Source of the DNA: Pedococcus dokdonensis
GTDB lineage: Bacteria > Actinomycetota > Actinomycetes > Actinomycetales > Dermatophilaceae
Assembly (NCBI RefSeq): GCF_900104525.1
Contig: NZ_LT629711.1
Coordinates: 2,914,001-2,978,000, forward strand
Direction: 5' to 3'
Length of the DNA stretch: 64,000 nt
Below are positions 53,637 through 62,002 of the stretch, piece by piece; position 1 is the first letter of the stretch, and each line of letters opens with the position of its first letter. The notes under the pieces were generated by a model. It made no database searches and had not been told where the DNA came from. It saw only the letters and a list, made by a program, of their open reading frames with translations. The position numbers and the translations under genes were made by a program.

Positions 53637-55636
53637 GACCCCACCTCGTAGGTGAGGCTGACCTCGTCGGCCAGCGTGATGACGGTGCCGGGCTCGATCA
53701 CCTGCTGGTCGCTCGGGCGCAGCCGCACCGGGTGCTGGCCGGGGAGCGCGACGGTGGTGCCGTTGGTCGACCCGAGGTCGCGGATCAGCACGTGCCAGCC
53801 CTCCAGGACGATCTCGACGTGGTTGCGCGAGATGTCGTTCTGGGGGGAGGTCACCCGCACCAGGTGCGGACGGTCGGCCGCGCTGAGCTCGGCGTTGACC
53901 TTCGGGGAGCGACCGAGCAGCACCCCCCGGTCGAGCTGGACGACGTCGCCGGAGGCCAGCCGCAGGAGGCCGAGCGGCGGACGTGCGGTCTGGAACGGCT
54001 GCTGCGGCGGGATCTCCCGACCGCACAGTCGGCACACGCCGGAGTGCGGCGGGCTGCTGTGGCCGGCCGGGCACAGCACGGCGAGCACGGTCGGGCCGCT
54101 CACCGCGGGCCCGCGCCCGGCGAGCAGCGCGCTGCGGTCGACGGTGGCATCGGCATCGCCCTCGGCCGACGCAGCCGCCGGCACCGTCGGGACCGCGGGC
54201 GGCGACGGCACGCTGGTCTGGGGTGCACTGGTCTGGGGTGCACTGCTTTGCGGCGGTGCACTGGTCTGCGGTCCGCCGGTCGCGGCAGGCGCAGAGTCGA
54301 TGGGTCCTGACTCGACGGGTCCTGATTCCCGCGGCGCTGACTCGACCGGCACTGACTCGACCGGCACTGACTCGACGGGTGTCGGGCGGACCGGAGCCGG
54401 CGGCAGCGGCACGCTGCCCGGGCGCGACGAGTGCGGTCCGGCCGGGGGAGCCGGCGCCGGGGCGGGCCGCACCGGGGCCGGCGGCGAGGTCACCGGGGGC
54501 GGGGTGGTCCGCGGGGCCGGGTCGGGGGCGGGCACGTTCGAGCCGCCGCTGCGCCACGGCACGGAGTCGATGAGGCCGCCGGGCGTCGGTGACGGCGGCG
54601 GCGGGGTGGCGCTGGACGGGTCGCCCGGCGGTGGCGCTGACGCCCGGCCCGGCGCTGCACCGGGGTGGAAGGTGTCGCGGGGCGGGGCGAGGGTGTGCTC
54701 GTCCCGGGCCGGGGGCTGCTGCTCGGCGAGGGAGTCGCGCGGGTCGAAGCCCCCCGCCGACTCGATCGGCGCGTGGCCGATCGGCGGCTCGCTGATGCCC
54801 TGGGTGTCGTGCTTCTCGATGTAGGAGGGCCGGTCGTGCTGGGTGGCCCCGAACAGGTGGTCATAGCTCGGCAGGTCCTCGACCTCGGTGTGCTCCTCGA
54901 CCGGCTCGGTCGCGGTGCTCGCAGGGTCCGACGGGTCCTGGTCGGCCCGATCCGGCGAACCAGCGGGCCCGGCAGAGAGCGATGCGGCCGGCTCGGGGGC
55001 GGCCGGCTCGTCCGCGCGGCCGCGGCCGAAGACGCTCGGAAGCTTCCAGCCGGCTCCGCCACCGGCGGCGGGCTCGCTGGCCGGCGGCAGCTGGGTGTCG
55101 GCCGGGCTCGGAGCCCCGGTCACGGGCGCCGCCTCGGTCACGGGCGCGGTCACGGGCGCGGTCACGGGCGCGGTCACGGGCCCGGCCTCGGTCACGGGCG
55201 CGGCCTCCGACTCGGCCACCGAGGTCGTCGGCTCAGGGCTCGCGGGCGGCACCGGGGCCGGTGGAGCCGCCGTGGCAGGCGCCCCGGTCCGCAGCGCGAC
55301 CGCGGAGACGTCCGGGTCCGCGTCCAGGTCGGCCCACGGTCCACGACCGGTGGCGCGCAGCTCGGTCGGGCCCGCGGGGCTCGACGTCACGGCATACGCA
55401 CTGCCGCGGGTGACCACGCGCACCGGTGCGCCCTCGAGCACCGCCACGAAGTCGGGGGTGGCGCGCACGCCGTCGGCCGACAGCGCGTCGAGCACGTCGT
55501 CGAGGTCACCGTCCTGCGCGGCCACGCGGACCCGCTCCACCAGCGCACCACCCGCGCGCACGAGCACGTGGATGTGGCCGACCGAAACGGTCGACCATCC
55601 AGGCTCGTCGGGCAGCTCGATGGGGACGGCCGTCAT
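53633..55636 (-). CDS. Large FHA-domain scaffold protein with zinc ribbon
   Basis: A 667-residue protein. The N-terminal 110 residues form a small folded domain, then comes a long Pro/Ala/Ser/Glu-rich region (about 115-520) with two tandem-repeat parts: PVTA repeats coded by 12-bp units (near 55136-55198) and PVES/VESV repeats (near 54290-54385). At about 525-550 there is a short zinc ribbon (CPAGH...CRLCG). The C terminus is a good FHA domain with VLLGRSPKVNAE, SRNHVEIVLEG and DLGSTNGTTV, including the phospho-Thr-binding Arg/Ser/Asn residues. Likely a kinase substrate-docking scaffold. Its ATG overlaps the phosphatase stop (ATGA). Confidence 0.9.
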   Translation of the reverse strand: MTAVPIELPDEPGWSTVSVGHIHVLVRAGGALVERVRVAAQDGDLDDVLDALSADGVRATPDFVAVLEGAPVRVVTRGSAYAVTSSPAGPTELRATGRGPWADLDADPDVSAVALRTGAPATAAPPAPVPPASPEPTTSVAESEAAPVTEAGPVTAPVTAPVTAPVTEAAPVTGAPSPADTQLPPASEPAAGGGAGWKLPSVFGRGRADEPAAPEPAASLSAGPAGSPDRADQDPSDPASTATEPVEEHTEVEDLPSYDHLFGATQHDRPSYIEKHDTQGISEPPIGHAPIESAGGFDPRDSLAEQQPPARDEHTLAPPRDTFHPGAAPGRASAPPPGDPSSATPPPPSPTPGGLIDSVPWRSGGSNVPAPDPAPRTTPPPVTSPPAPVRPAPAPAPPAGPHSSRPGSVPLPPAPVRPTPVESVPVESVPVESAPRESGPVESGPIDSAPAATGGPQTSAPPQSSAPQTSAPQTSVPSPPAVPTVPAAASAEGDADATVDRSALLAGRGPAVSGPTVLAVLCPAGHSSPPHSGVCRLCGREIPPQQPFQTARPPLGLLRLASGDVVQLDRGVLLGRSPKVNAELSAADRPHLVRVTSPQNDISRNHVEIVLEGWHVLIRDLGSTNGTTVALPGQHPVRLRPSDQQVIEPGTVITLADEVSLTYEVGS

Positions 55637-56454
55637 CCCTCGCCACCTGCCGCCCCGGCGCTGGCCCGCGGTGCCGTGTCGATGTCGTCGAGGTCGGCGT
55701 CGTCGGAGTCGAGGGCCACCACGACCACCGAGACGTTGTCGCGGCCGCCGGCGGCCACTCCTGCCGAGACCAGCGCCTCGGCGCAGTCCTGCGGGTCGTC
55801 GTGCTCGGCGACGATCTGCCGGATCCGGTCGCTGCTCAGCTCGTTGGACAGCCCGTCGGAGCAGATCACGAAGCGCTCGCCCGCGTGCGGCGGGAAGACC
55901 CAGATGTCGGGGGTCGGCAGCGACTCCGAGCCCATCGACCGGGTCACGACGTTGCGCAGCGGGTGCCGTGCCGACTCCTCCTCGGTGATCAGCCCGGCGT
56001 CGATCAGCTCGCGGACCTCGGAGTGGTCGACCGTCACCAGCCGCAGCTGGCCGTCGACGAAGCGGTAGACGCGGGAGTCCCCGACGTTGAAGACGGCCCA
56101 GTGGTCGGAGCCGCCGGCCCGGACCACGGCGAGCCCCGCGGCGGTGGTGCCCATGCCGGTCTGCTCGGGGTGCTGGGCCACCGACTCCAGGATCCGGCGG
56201 TTGGCCAGGGCGAGCGCGGCCACCAGGTCCTCACGACGGCGGACCGGGGCGTCGGCGAGCTCGCCGAGGGTGGCCGTGACGATCCGGCTGGCCACCTCGC
56301 CCGCCGCGTGACCACCCATGCCGTCGGCGACCACGAACACGGTGCGGTCGGCGAGCACGCTGTCCTCGTTGTGCTGGCGGACCCGCCCCACGTCGGTGGC
56401 CGCCCCGGCCCGGACGGTCAGCCCCGCGCCGTGCGGGGCGTCGGGCGTGGTCAC
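55633..56454 (-). CDS. PP2C-family Ser/Thr phosphatase (PstP-like)
   Basis: A 273-residue metal-dependent phosphatase that should reverse the action of the adjacent kinase. All metal-binding motifs of PP2C are present: VGRVRQHNEDS, VVADGMGGHAAGEVAS, FNVGDSRVYRF, ICSDGLSNELSSD and GGRDNVSVVVV. There is no membrane segment, unlike mycobacterial PstP. The GTG start at 56454 overlaps the stop codon of the first gene (GTGA); the longer frame to 56976 is a shadow. Confidence 0.95.
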   Translation of the reverse strand: MTTPDAPHGAGLTVRAGAATDVGRVRQHNEDSVLADRTVFVVADGMGGHAAGEVASRIVTATLGELADAPVRRREDLVAALALANRRILESVAQHPEQTGMGTTAAGLAVVRAGGSDHWAVFNVGDSRVYRFVDGQLRLVTVDHSEVRELIDAGLITEEESARHPLRNVVTRSMGSESLPTPDIWVFPPHAGERFVICSDGLSNELSSDRIRQIVAEHDDPQDCAEALVSAGVAAGGRDNVSVVVVALDSDDADLDDIDTAPRASAGAAGGEG

Positions 56455-56924
56455 CGGGTGATCCGCACGGTCTGCATGAGCTGCTGGAGGGACTCGTACT
56501 CGCGGTCCACCTGCTCTCCCCCGACCGAGCCGGTCACCTGCAGCAGGTCGACCACCTGTCCGCGGCGGGCACCGGCGAACAGGTGCGCCTGGATGACGTC
56601 GCCGACGGCCTGGTCGGTCCACGAGACGTTGACCCCGACGAACGGCACGCTCTCGATCTCCAGCGCGAAGGGTGCGTCCATCTCGCCGTCGGTGCGGTCC
56701 TCGACGTAGGACTTGAGCTCGGCGAGGGCGCGACCGATGGTGAAGTCGCCGGACCGGGTGAACCCCCGGACGACGACGTTGGGGGCGAACCGTCCTCCGG
56801 TGTCGTTGCGGCGGGCGGCCAGCAGCGTGCCGGGCACGCGCACCGGGGACCAGCCGTCGGGGATGTCGACGGTGACGGACGGCGGGCCCGGGAACTGCGC
56901 GCTCGGGTACTTCAGGGTGGGCAT
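56451..56924 (-). CDS. LpqN/DUF1795-like protein, paralogue B, first gene of the operon
   Basis: A 157-residue protein starting MPTLKYPSAQFPGPPSVTVDIPDGW, paralogous to the product of 32700-33176 at the other end of the operon. Both have a PxVxVDxPDxW opening, APNVVVRGFTR-like segment, VNVSWTDQAVG/VDVSWLDPQFG and end in VRITR/TRITR. No signal peptide or membrane segment is seen. An AAAGG box precedes the ATG by 7 nt, and a promoter with a palindromic element lies about 60-100 bp upstream. The role is not known; the fold family (Mog1/PsbP-like) often serves as small adaptor proteins. Confidence 0.75.
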   Translation of the reverse strand: MPTLKYPSAQFPGPPSVTVDIPDGWSPVRVPGTLLAARRNDTGGRFAPNVVVRGFTRSGDFTIGRALAELKSYVEDRTDGEMDAPFALEIESVPFVGVNVSWTDQAVGDVIQAHLFAGARRGQVVDLLQVTGSVGGEQVDREYESLQQLMQTVRITR

Positions 56925-56981
56925 CGGGACCTTTCGGGGGGACCTCGCGGCGACCTCGCGGTGGCACTGACTGCACCGCGA

Positions 56982-57025
56982 AGGCTAGGCCGACAGAGGT
57001 GCGCGACCAATGGGGAGCACTCCCC
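56982..57025 (-). promoter_or_regulatory. Operon promoter with GGGGAG-N2-CTCCCC palindrome
   Basis: On the minus strand TTGGTC (57005-57010) and TAGCCT (56982-56987) are 17 bp apart; the palindrome GGGGAG-N2-CTCCCC occupies 57012-57025, one base from the -35. The arrangement, spacing and the common CTCCCCATTG junction are the same as at 35381-35424. The -10 lies about 58 bp before the first start codon. Confidence 0.65.
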
Positions 57026-57127
57026 CACAGGTCTCACCCCACCTGCCGACCTGCACCGACCTTCACCGGCACAGTCGGGGCAAGACTCCCACAGGTGGGC
57101 AAACCGACAAAACCCCTCGTCCAGCCG

Positions 57128-57916
57128 TCAATCCGCCACATCTCGCAGCGCGGCCAGGCTGTGCGGCACGTCGTCGACCACCACCGCGTCCACTCCCGCG
57201 GCGAGCAGCTCGCGGGCCTCCGGGGCCGGTGGGCACCAGGCCACCACCTCCAGGCCGGCCCGGTGCGCCACCTCCACGGCATACGCCGCAGAGCGGAAGG
57301 TCGGTGCCCGGTCCACCGGGTTGGCCCCGAACGACGACGAGTGCGCCGCCACCACCTCGACCCCGAGGTGCGCCGCGGCCGGGATCGCCTTGCGCAGCGG
57401 GAAGGCCACCCAGGTGAGCAGCGCCCGGGGCGTGCCGGGGGCGACCTCCTCGAGCACGACCAGGGCCGACGGGTCGAACGAGGAGACCAGGACGGATCGG
57501 CGGCCCCGCTCGGCCGCCGCCACGGGGGCCACGAGCCCGGCCGTGGTCGTCTCCCGCGGGCGCAGGGCGTCCTCCATCGCGGTCTTGAGGTCGAGGTTCA
57601 CCCCGACACCCTCCGGCAGCGCGGTCAGGACCTCGGCGAGGGTCACCGCACCCAGCTCGCGGGCCTGCTCGAGGGTCAGGTCGGCGAGGAAGTCACGATC
57701 GGCGATGGTCGGGTAGTGACCCACCACGAGCGCGTCGTCGGCGGTGCGCCGGACGTCGAACTCGACCCAGCGCAGCCCGGTGTGCGCGGCCGCCACGATC
57801 GACTCGAGCGAGTTCTCGGCGAGGCCGTCGACGTCCTCGCGGCCCATCCCCCGGTGCCCCAGGAGGGTCGGCCGACCCCCGAAGACCGGTCCGTGGTCGG
57901 CGTCGCGGGCGGGCAT
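57128..57916 (-). CDS. Glycerophosphodiester phosphodiesterase (GDPD family)
   Basis: A 262-residue enzyme that hydrolyses glycerophosphodiesters to glycerol 3-phosphate and an alcohol. GHRG near residue 20 and FDVRRTADDALVVGHYPTI near 50 are the two halves of the GDPD active site, although the family's ExD is EFDV here; LDLKTAMEDA is the third metal-site strand. No signal peptide, so it acts inside the cell. I chose the ATG at 57916; a longer frame upstream is antisense to the Stealth gene. It is separate from the secretion operon and might recycle phospholipid headgroups or envelope polymer parts. Confidence 0.9.
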   Translation of the reverse strand: MPARDADHGPVFGGRPTLLGHRGMGREDVDGLAENSLESIVAAAHTGLRWVEFDVRRTADDALVVGHYPTIADRDFLADLTLEQARELGAVTLAEVLTALPEGVGVNLDLKTAMEDALRPRETTTAGLVAPVAAAERGRRSVLVSSFDPSALVVLEEVAPGTPRALLTWVAFPLRKAIPAAAHLGVEVVAAHSSSFGANPVDRAPTFRSAAYAVEVAHRAGLEVVAWCPPAPEARELLAAGVDAVVVDDVPHSLAALRDVAD

Positions 57917-58027
57917 GCAGACCTGTCTAGCAGAGCCCGCCCCACGGTCGCCTGACCGGTATGCGGTGTTCGCTCGGGTACGGTGGGGACGTTTGGAAGG
58001 TGGTTCGGCGCCGGACGGGAGGGCACA

Positions 58028-59767
58028 GTGCAGAACCTCGCGCGCTCGGTCCCCCTGCCACTGCGGCAGCGGGCACACGCCGTGGTCCCCGCACCGCTGT
58101 GGCGGCTGATGCGGCGGGTGACGACCGGGCAGACCCGTCCCCAGGTGGCCTGGCGCCGCACCCGCACCGGTGTCTTCCACCTGAGCAGCGGCCAGCGCTC
58201 GGCCCGGACGGCGGCGATCGAGGTGCAGGGGCACACCTACCTCGCGTTGCGCACCGGCACGTTCCGGTCCAGCACCGTGATCGCCCGGCACCTCGCCCTG
58301 GTGGCCGACGCCTTCGAGAAGCACGACGTCCCCTACTTCGTGCTCGACGCCCAGTCCGAGCGGCGCCGCGTCGTCGTCGTGGCCGCCGAGCACCGGCAGC
58401 GGGCCCTCAGGGCGCTGCGCGCCGAGCTCGGGGGCGAGCCCACCTACCTCGCCCGCGTGCGCGACAAGTCGATCGACGCCCCCCGCCTGGTCGGACGCTC
58501 CGCACCACCACGGGCGGCCAAGGTCATCCGGGTCTTCCAGGTGCTGGTGAGCGAGTCGGGGAGCTTCCTCGGCGGACCGGTGCTCGGCTGCGACGTCGAG
58601 TTCTGGCGGCGGGTGGCGACCGACAAGCCGGCGACGTTCAACGGCGAGCCGCTGCCGGCCGGCACGTTGACCGCCCCGCGACGCAACCCCTGGGTCGACG
58701 TCATCACGCCCAGCGAGCAGAAGACCGTCCTGCGCCCGGTCGACGGCACCCCGCGCCCGGTCCTCGACACCATCGCCCATCCCCACCTGTTCACGGTCAC
58801 CGAGCCGATCGACGTGGTCTACACCTGGGTCGACGGCAGCGACCCCGCCTGGCTGTCCCGCAAGGCGGTCGCGCAGGCCGAGTTCGACCAGCGCACCGGC
58901 GGCAGTGGCATGCACGCCCTCGCGGCCAACGACAGCCGGTTCGCCTCGCGCGACGAGCTGCGCTACTCGCTGCGCTCGCTCGACATGTATGCCGACTGGG
59001 TGCGGCACGTCTACCTCGTCACCGACGGGCAGGTGCCCGAGTGGCTCGACACCAGCCACCCGCGGCTCACGCTCGTGCCCCACCAGGTGCTGTTCGGCGA
59101 CCGCGGCGTGCTGCCCACCTTCAACTCGCACGCGATCGAGAGCCAGCTGCACCGGATCGAGGGCCTCAGCGAGCAGTACCTCTACCTCAACGACGACGTC
59201 TTCTTCGGTCGGCCCGTGCCGCCGTCGCTGTTCTTCCACAGCAACGGCATCTCGCAGTTCTACCTGTCCAGCGCCAAGATCGGGCTGAGCACCTCGTCCA
59301 GCCGGGACATGCCGGTGATGAGTGCGGGCAAGAACAACCGCGACCTGGTGGCCAAGATGTTCGACCGCACCATCTCCAACAAGTTCCAGCACGTGCCGCA
59401 CGCGCTGCGCCGGTCGGTGATGCTCGACATGGAGCAGGACTTCCCAGCCGACTTCGAGCGCACCGCCGCCTCGCAGTTCCGCAGCCACCAGGACGTCTCC
59501 ATCTCGGCGTCGCTGGCGCACTACTACGCCTACGCGACAGGTCGCGCCGTGCCCGGCACGATGAAGTACCTCTACGCCGACATCGCCCGTGACGACACGG
59601 TCAACCGGCTGAGCTCACTGCTGCGGCAGCGCAACGTCGACGTCTTCTGCCTCAACGACCACGACTCCGACAGCGTGGCGCTGCAGACCCAGGACACCGT
59701 GATCCGCCGGTTCCTCGAGTCGTACTTCCCGATCCCGAGCCAGTTCGAGCGGTCCGCGTCCGACTAG
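58028..59767 (+). CDS. Stealth family sugar-phosphate transferase 1
   Basis: A 579-residue member of the Stealth family, which transfers hexose 1-phosphate to build phosphodiester-linked polysaccharides of the cell surface. The conserved blocks are visible: CR1 with DVVYTWVDGSDPAW near residue 262, CR2 with RDELRYSLRSLDMYADWVRHVYLV, the CR3 block with FQHVPHALRRSVM and CR4 near the C-terminal ASLAHYYAYATGRAV. The N-terminal 250 residues are a family-specific extension. The GTG at 58028 is preceded by GGGAGG with ideal spacing, which I prefer to a GTG at 57983. Its end overlaps the convergent FkbM gene by 4 bp. Confidence 0.92.
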   Translation: MQNLARSVPLPLRQRAHAVVPAPLWRLMRRVTTGQTRPQVAWRRTRTGVFHLSSGQRSARTAAIEVQGHTYLALRTGTFRSSTVIARHLALVADAFEKHDVPYFVLDAQSERRRVVVVAAEHRQRALRALRAELGGEPTYLARVRDKSIDAPRLVGRSAPPRAAKVIRVFQVLVSESGSFLGGPVLGCDVEFWRRVATDKPATFNGEPLPAGTLTAPRRNPWVDVITPSEQKTVLRPVDGTPRPVLDTIAHPHLFTVTEPIDVVYTWVDGSDPAWLSRKAVAQAEFDQRTGGSGMHALAANDSRFASRDELRYSLRSLDMYADWVRHVYLVTDGQVPEWLDTSHPRLTLVPHQVLFGDRGVLPTFNSHAIESQLHRIEGLSEQYLYLNDDVFFGRPVPPSLFFHSNGISQFYLSSAKIGLSTSSSRDMPVMSAGKNNRDLVAKMFDRTISNKFQHVPHALRRSVMLDMEQDFPADFERTAASQFRSHQDVSISASLAHYYAYATGRAVPGTMKYLYADIARDDTVNRLSSLLRQRNVDVFCLNDHDSDSVALQTQDTVIRRFLESYFPIPSQFERSASD

Positions 59768-60777
59768 GCGTTGCGTCGGGCCCGGCGATCGCGCAGGACC
59801 TGGCGCACCGCGCCATACAGCTCCCCGGCCAGCGACGCGGACGGACCAGTGCCGGGTGCCGCCGACGCGGGGACGGCGCCGGGCGCGCGGGCCGGCGGCG
59901 CCGCGGCGGCCGGCCGGGCCGGCTCGGGCGCGGCCAGGCGGACCGGCCGGTCGGCGAAGCTGGCGTGCAGAGCGAGCGCCCACCGCAGCCGGTCGGTGTC
60001 GAGCAGCGACTCCCGCACGAAGACCACGTTGTAGAGGTAGCGCGCCTGGAAGTCACGCGCGACCGGGACCAGCCCGCGGTCGTAGAGGTAGGAGTAGATC
60101 TCCGGGCGCAGCCACTCCTGTCCCCAGAAGGCGCGGTCCTCGAGCTCGATGATGAGGACCGAGGCCCGGTCGAGCACCGACTCGGCGCCACTCAGGACCT
60201 GCTTGGAGGCACCCTCCACGTCGATCCACAGCGCGCACTGCGTGAACGAGTCGCCGAAGAACCCGTCGAGGGTGACCGCCTCGACGTTGACCTCGACGAA
60301 GCCGTTCGGCGGCGCCTCGTGCCGCAGCAGCGAGCCGTTGCCGTCGGCGGCCGGGGTGCCGTCGGCCTCGGCGAGGAGGTTGAACTGCACCGTGCCCGCG
60401 GTCTCGCTGAGCGCCAGGTGGAGGTACTCCACGCCGACCGCGGCGTTGTCGTGCATGGCGCCGAAGCGCCGGTGGGTGAACGGGTTGGCCTCGAAGGCCA
60501 CCACCCGGGCCTGGGGCAGGAAGGTTCGCGCGCGACGCGAGATCCCGGCATCCTTGGCCCCGGCCTCGATGAAGAGGTCGGGCTCGAAGATCCGCACGAT
60601 CTGCAGGAACAGCCGCTGCAGGTCATAGGTCGACTGGAGCCGGTCGGCCGCGCTCGTGAGGTCGTAGTTGGAGGACGACGCCAGCAGCGTGAGGTCGTGC
60701 GACCGCAGGGTCAGCTCCTTGAGCGACACGCGCGAGACGTCGGTCGAAGGCTGGCTGGATGTCGCTGCGGGTGACAT
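59764..60777 (-). CDS. FkbM family methyltransferase
   Basis: A 337-residue SAM-dependent methyltransferase of the FkbM (Methyltransf_21) type. The SAM site is in FIEAGAKDAGISRRA and VVAFEANPF, with WIDVEGASKQVLSGA further on, a family landmark. The C-terminal 60 residues are Ala/Pro/Arg-rich and probably disordered. Within a surface glycan locus it most likely O-methylates a sugar, which is inference from context. It is transcribed away from wecB, from an 85-bp divergent spacer. Confidence 0.9.
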   Translation of the reverse strand: MSPAATSSQPSTDVSRVSLKELTLRSHDLTLLASSSNYDLTSAADRLQSTYDLQRLFLQIVRIFEPDLFIEAGAKDAGISRRARTFLPQARVVAFEANPFTHRRFGAMHDNAAVGVEYLHLALSETAGTVQFNLLAEADGTPAADGNGSLLRHEAPPNGFVEVNVEAVTLDGFFGDSFTQCALWIDVEGASKQVLSGAESVLDRASVLIIELEDRAFWGQEWLRPEIYSYLYDRGLVPVARDFQARYLYNVVFVRESLLDTDRLRWALALHASFADRPVRLAAPEPARPAAAAPPARAPGAVPASAAPGTGPSASLAGELYGAVRQVLRDRRARRNA

Positions 60778-60862
60778 GTTGGCTCCCAGATCGAGGAAAA
60801 GGTGCCGCGAGCGTAGCGGCTATCCTCTGCGCGCACCCGACAACAAACAAGGACAAACACCA

Positions 60863-62002
60863 GTGCCCCACGTCATGCTCATCTTCGGCACCCGGCCCGA
60901 AGCCATCAAGATGGCCCCCATCGTCCGAGCCATCGAGCAGAGCGAGGGCGCGGTGACCAGCCACGTCCTGGTGACTGCCCAGCACCGCCACATGCTGGAC
61001 CAGGTGATGGGGATCCTCGAGGTCACCGCGGACGCCGACCTCGACCTGATGAAGCCGAGCCAGAGCCTGGCCGGCTACACCGCGCTCGCCCTCGAGCGGG
61101 TGACCGAGCACATCGCCGAGGTCCGGCCCGACATGGTGCTGGTGCACGGCGACACCTCGACCGCGATGGCGTCGGCGCTGGGCGCGTTCTACAACCACGT
61201 GCCCGTGGGCCACGTCGAGGCGGGCCTGCGGACCGCCACCCTCAACTCGCCGTTCCCGGAGGAGGCGAACCGCCGGATCGTGACCCGGCTGGCCAGCACG
61301 CACTTCGCGCCCACCGAGCAGGCCAGGGCCAACCTGCTGGCCGAGGGGGTCTCACCCAGCGACGTCCTCGTGACCGGCAACACCGTGATCGACTCGCTGC
61401 ACTGGGTCAAGAACGAGCTGCTGCCGCGGCCCGAGGTCGCCGCCCGGCTGGCCGAGCGCTACGGCTTCCTCGATCCCGGCAAGCGCCTGGTCCTGGTCAC
61501 CAACCACCGGCGGGAGAACTTCGGCACCGGCATGGAGCGGGTCTTCACCGCGCTGCGCCGGCTGGTCGAGCGGTTCCCCGACATCGAGATCGTCTTCCCG
61601 GTGCACCTCAACCCGCAGGCCCGCGAACCCGCCATGCGGCTGCTCGGCGACCTCCCCACCGTGCACCTCATCGAGCCGGTCGAGTACGTCGACTTCGTCC
61701 ACCTGATGGCGCGCGCCCACCTCATCATCACCGACTCCGGTGGGGTGCAGGAGGAGGCCCCGTCGCTCGACGTGCCGGTGCTGGTCACCCGGGAGACCAC
61801 CGAGCGCCCCGAGGCGGTCGAGGCGGGGACCGCGCTCCTGGTGGGAGTCAACGGCGACCTGCTCGTGTCGGAGGCGAGCCGGCTGCTGTCCGACGAGGCC
61901 GCTTACGCTCACATCGTCGGGCTGCGCAACCCCTACGGTGACGGCCTGGCGGCCCCCCGCATCGTGAACCACCTGCTCGACCCGAACGGAGTCACCCCGT
62001 GA
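60863..62002 (+). CDS. wecB: UDP-N-acetylglucosamine 2-epimerase (non-hydrolysing)
   Basis: WecB interconverts UDP-GlcNAc and UDP-ManNAc. The 379-residue protein begins MPHVMLIFGTRPEAIKMAPIV, the canonical opening, and contains VHGDTSTAMASALGAFY, HVEAGLRT (catalytic Glu), NHRRENFG and SGGVQEEAPSL, which form the UDP-GlcNAc site. The GTG at 60863 follows an AAGGA box by 9 nt; the longer in-frame extension to 60668 is antisense to the FkbM gene. It is coupled by a GTGA overlap to the second Stealth gene, so ManNAc or a derivative is probably part of the polymer. Confidence 0.95.
   Translation: MPHVMLIFGTRPEAIKMAPIVRAIEQSEGAVTSHVLVTAQHRHMLDQVMGILEVTADADLDLMKPSQSLAGYTALALERVTEHIAEVRPDMVLVHGDTSTAMASALGAFYNHVPVGHVEAGLRTATLNSPFPEEANRRIVTRLASTHFAPTEQARANLLAEGVSPSDVLVTGNTVIDSLHWVKNELLPRPEVAARLAERYGFLDPGKRLVLVTNHRRENFGTGMERVFTALRRLVERFPDIEIVFPVHLNPQAREPAMRLLGDLPTVHLIEPVEYVDFVHLMARAHLIITDSGGVQEEAPSLDVPVLVTRETTERPEAVEAGTALLVGVNGDLLVSEASRLLSDEAAYAHIVGLRNPYGDGLAAPRIVNHLLDPNGVTP

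Noticed and set aside
57958..58027. Start of Stealth 1 at the GTG at 57983
   Set aside because: It would lack a ribosome-binding site, while the GTG at 58028 has GGGAGG at the right distance.
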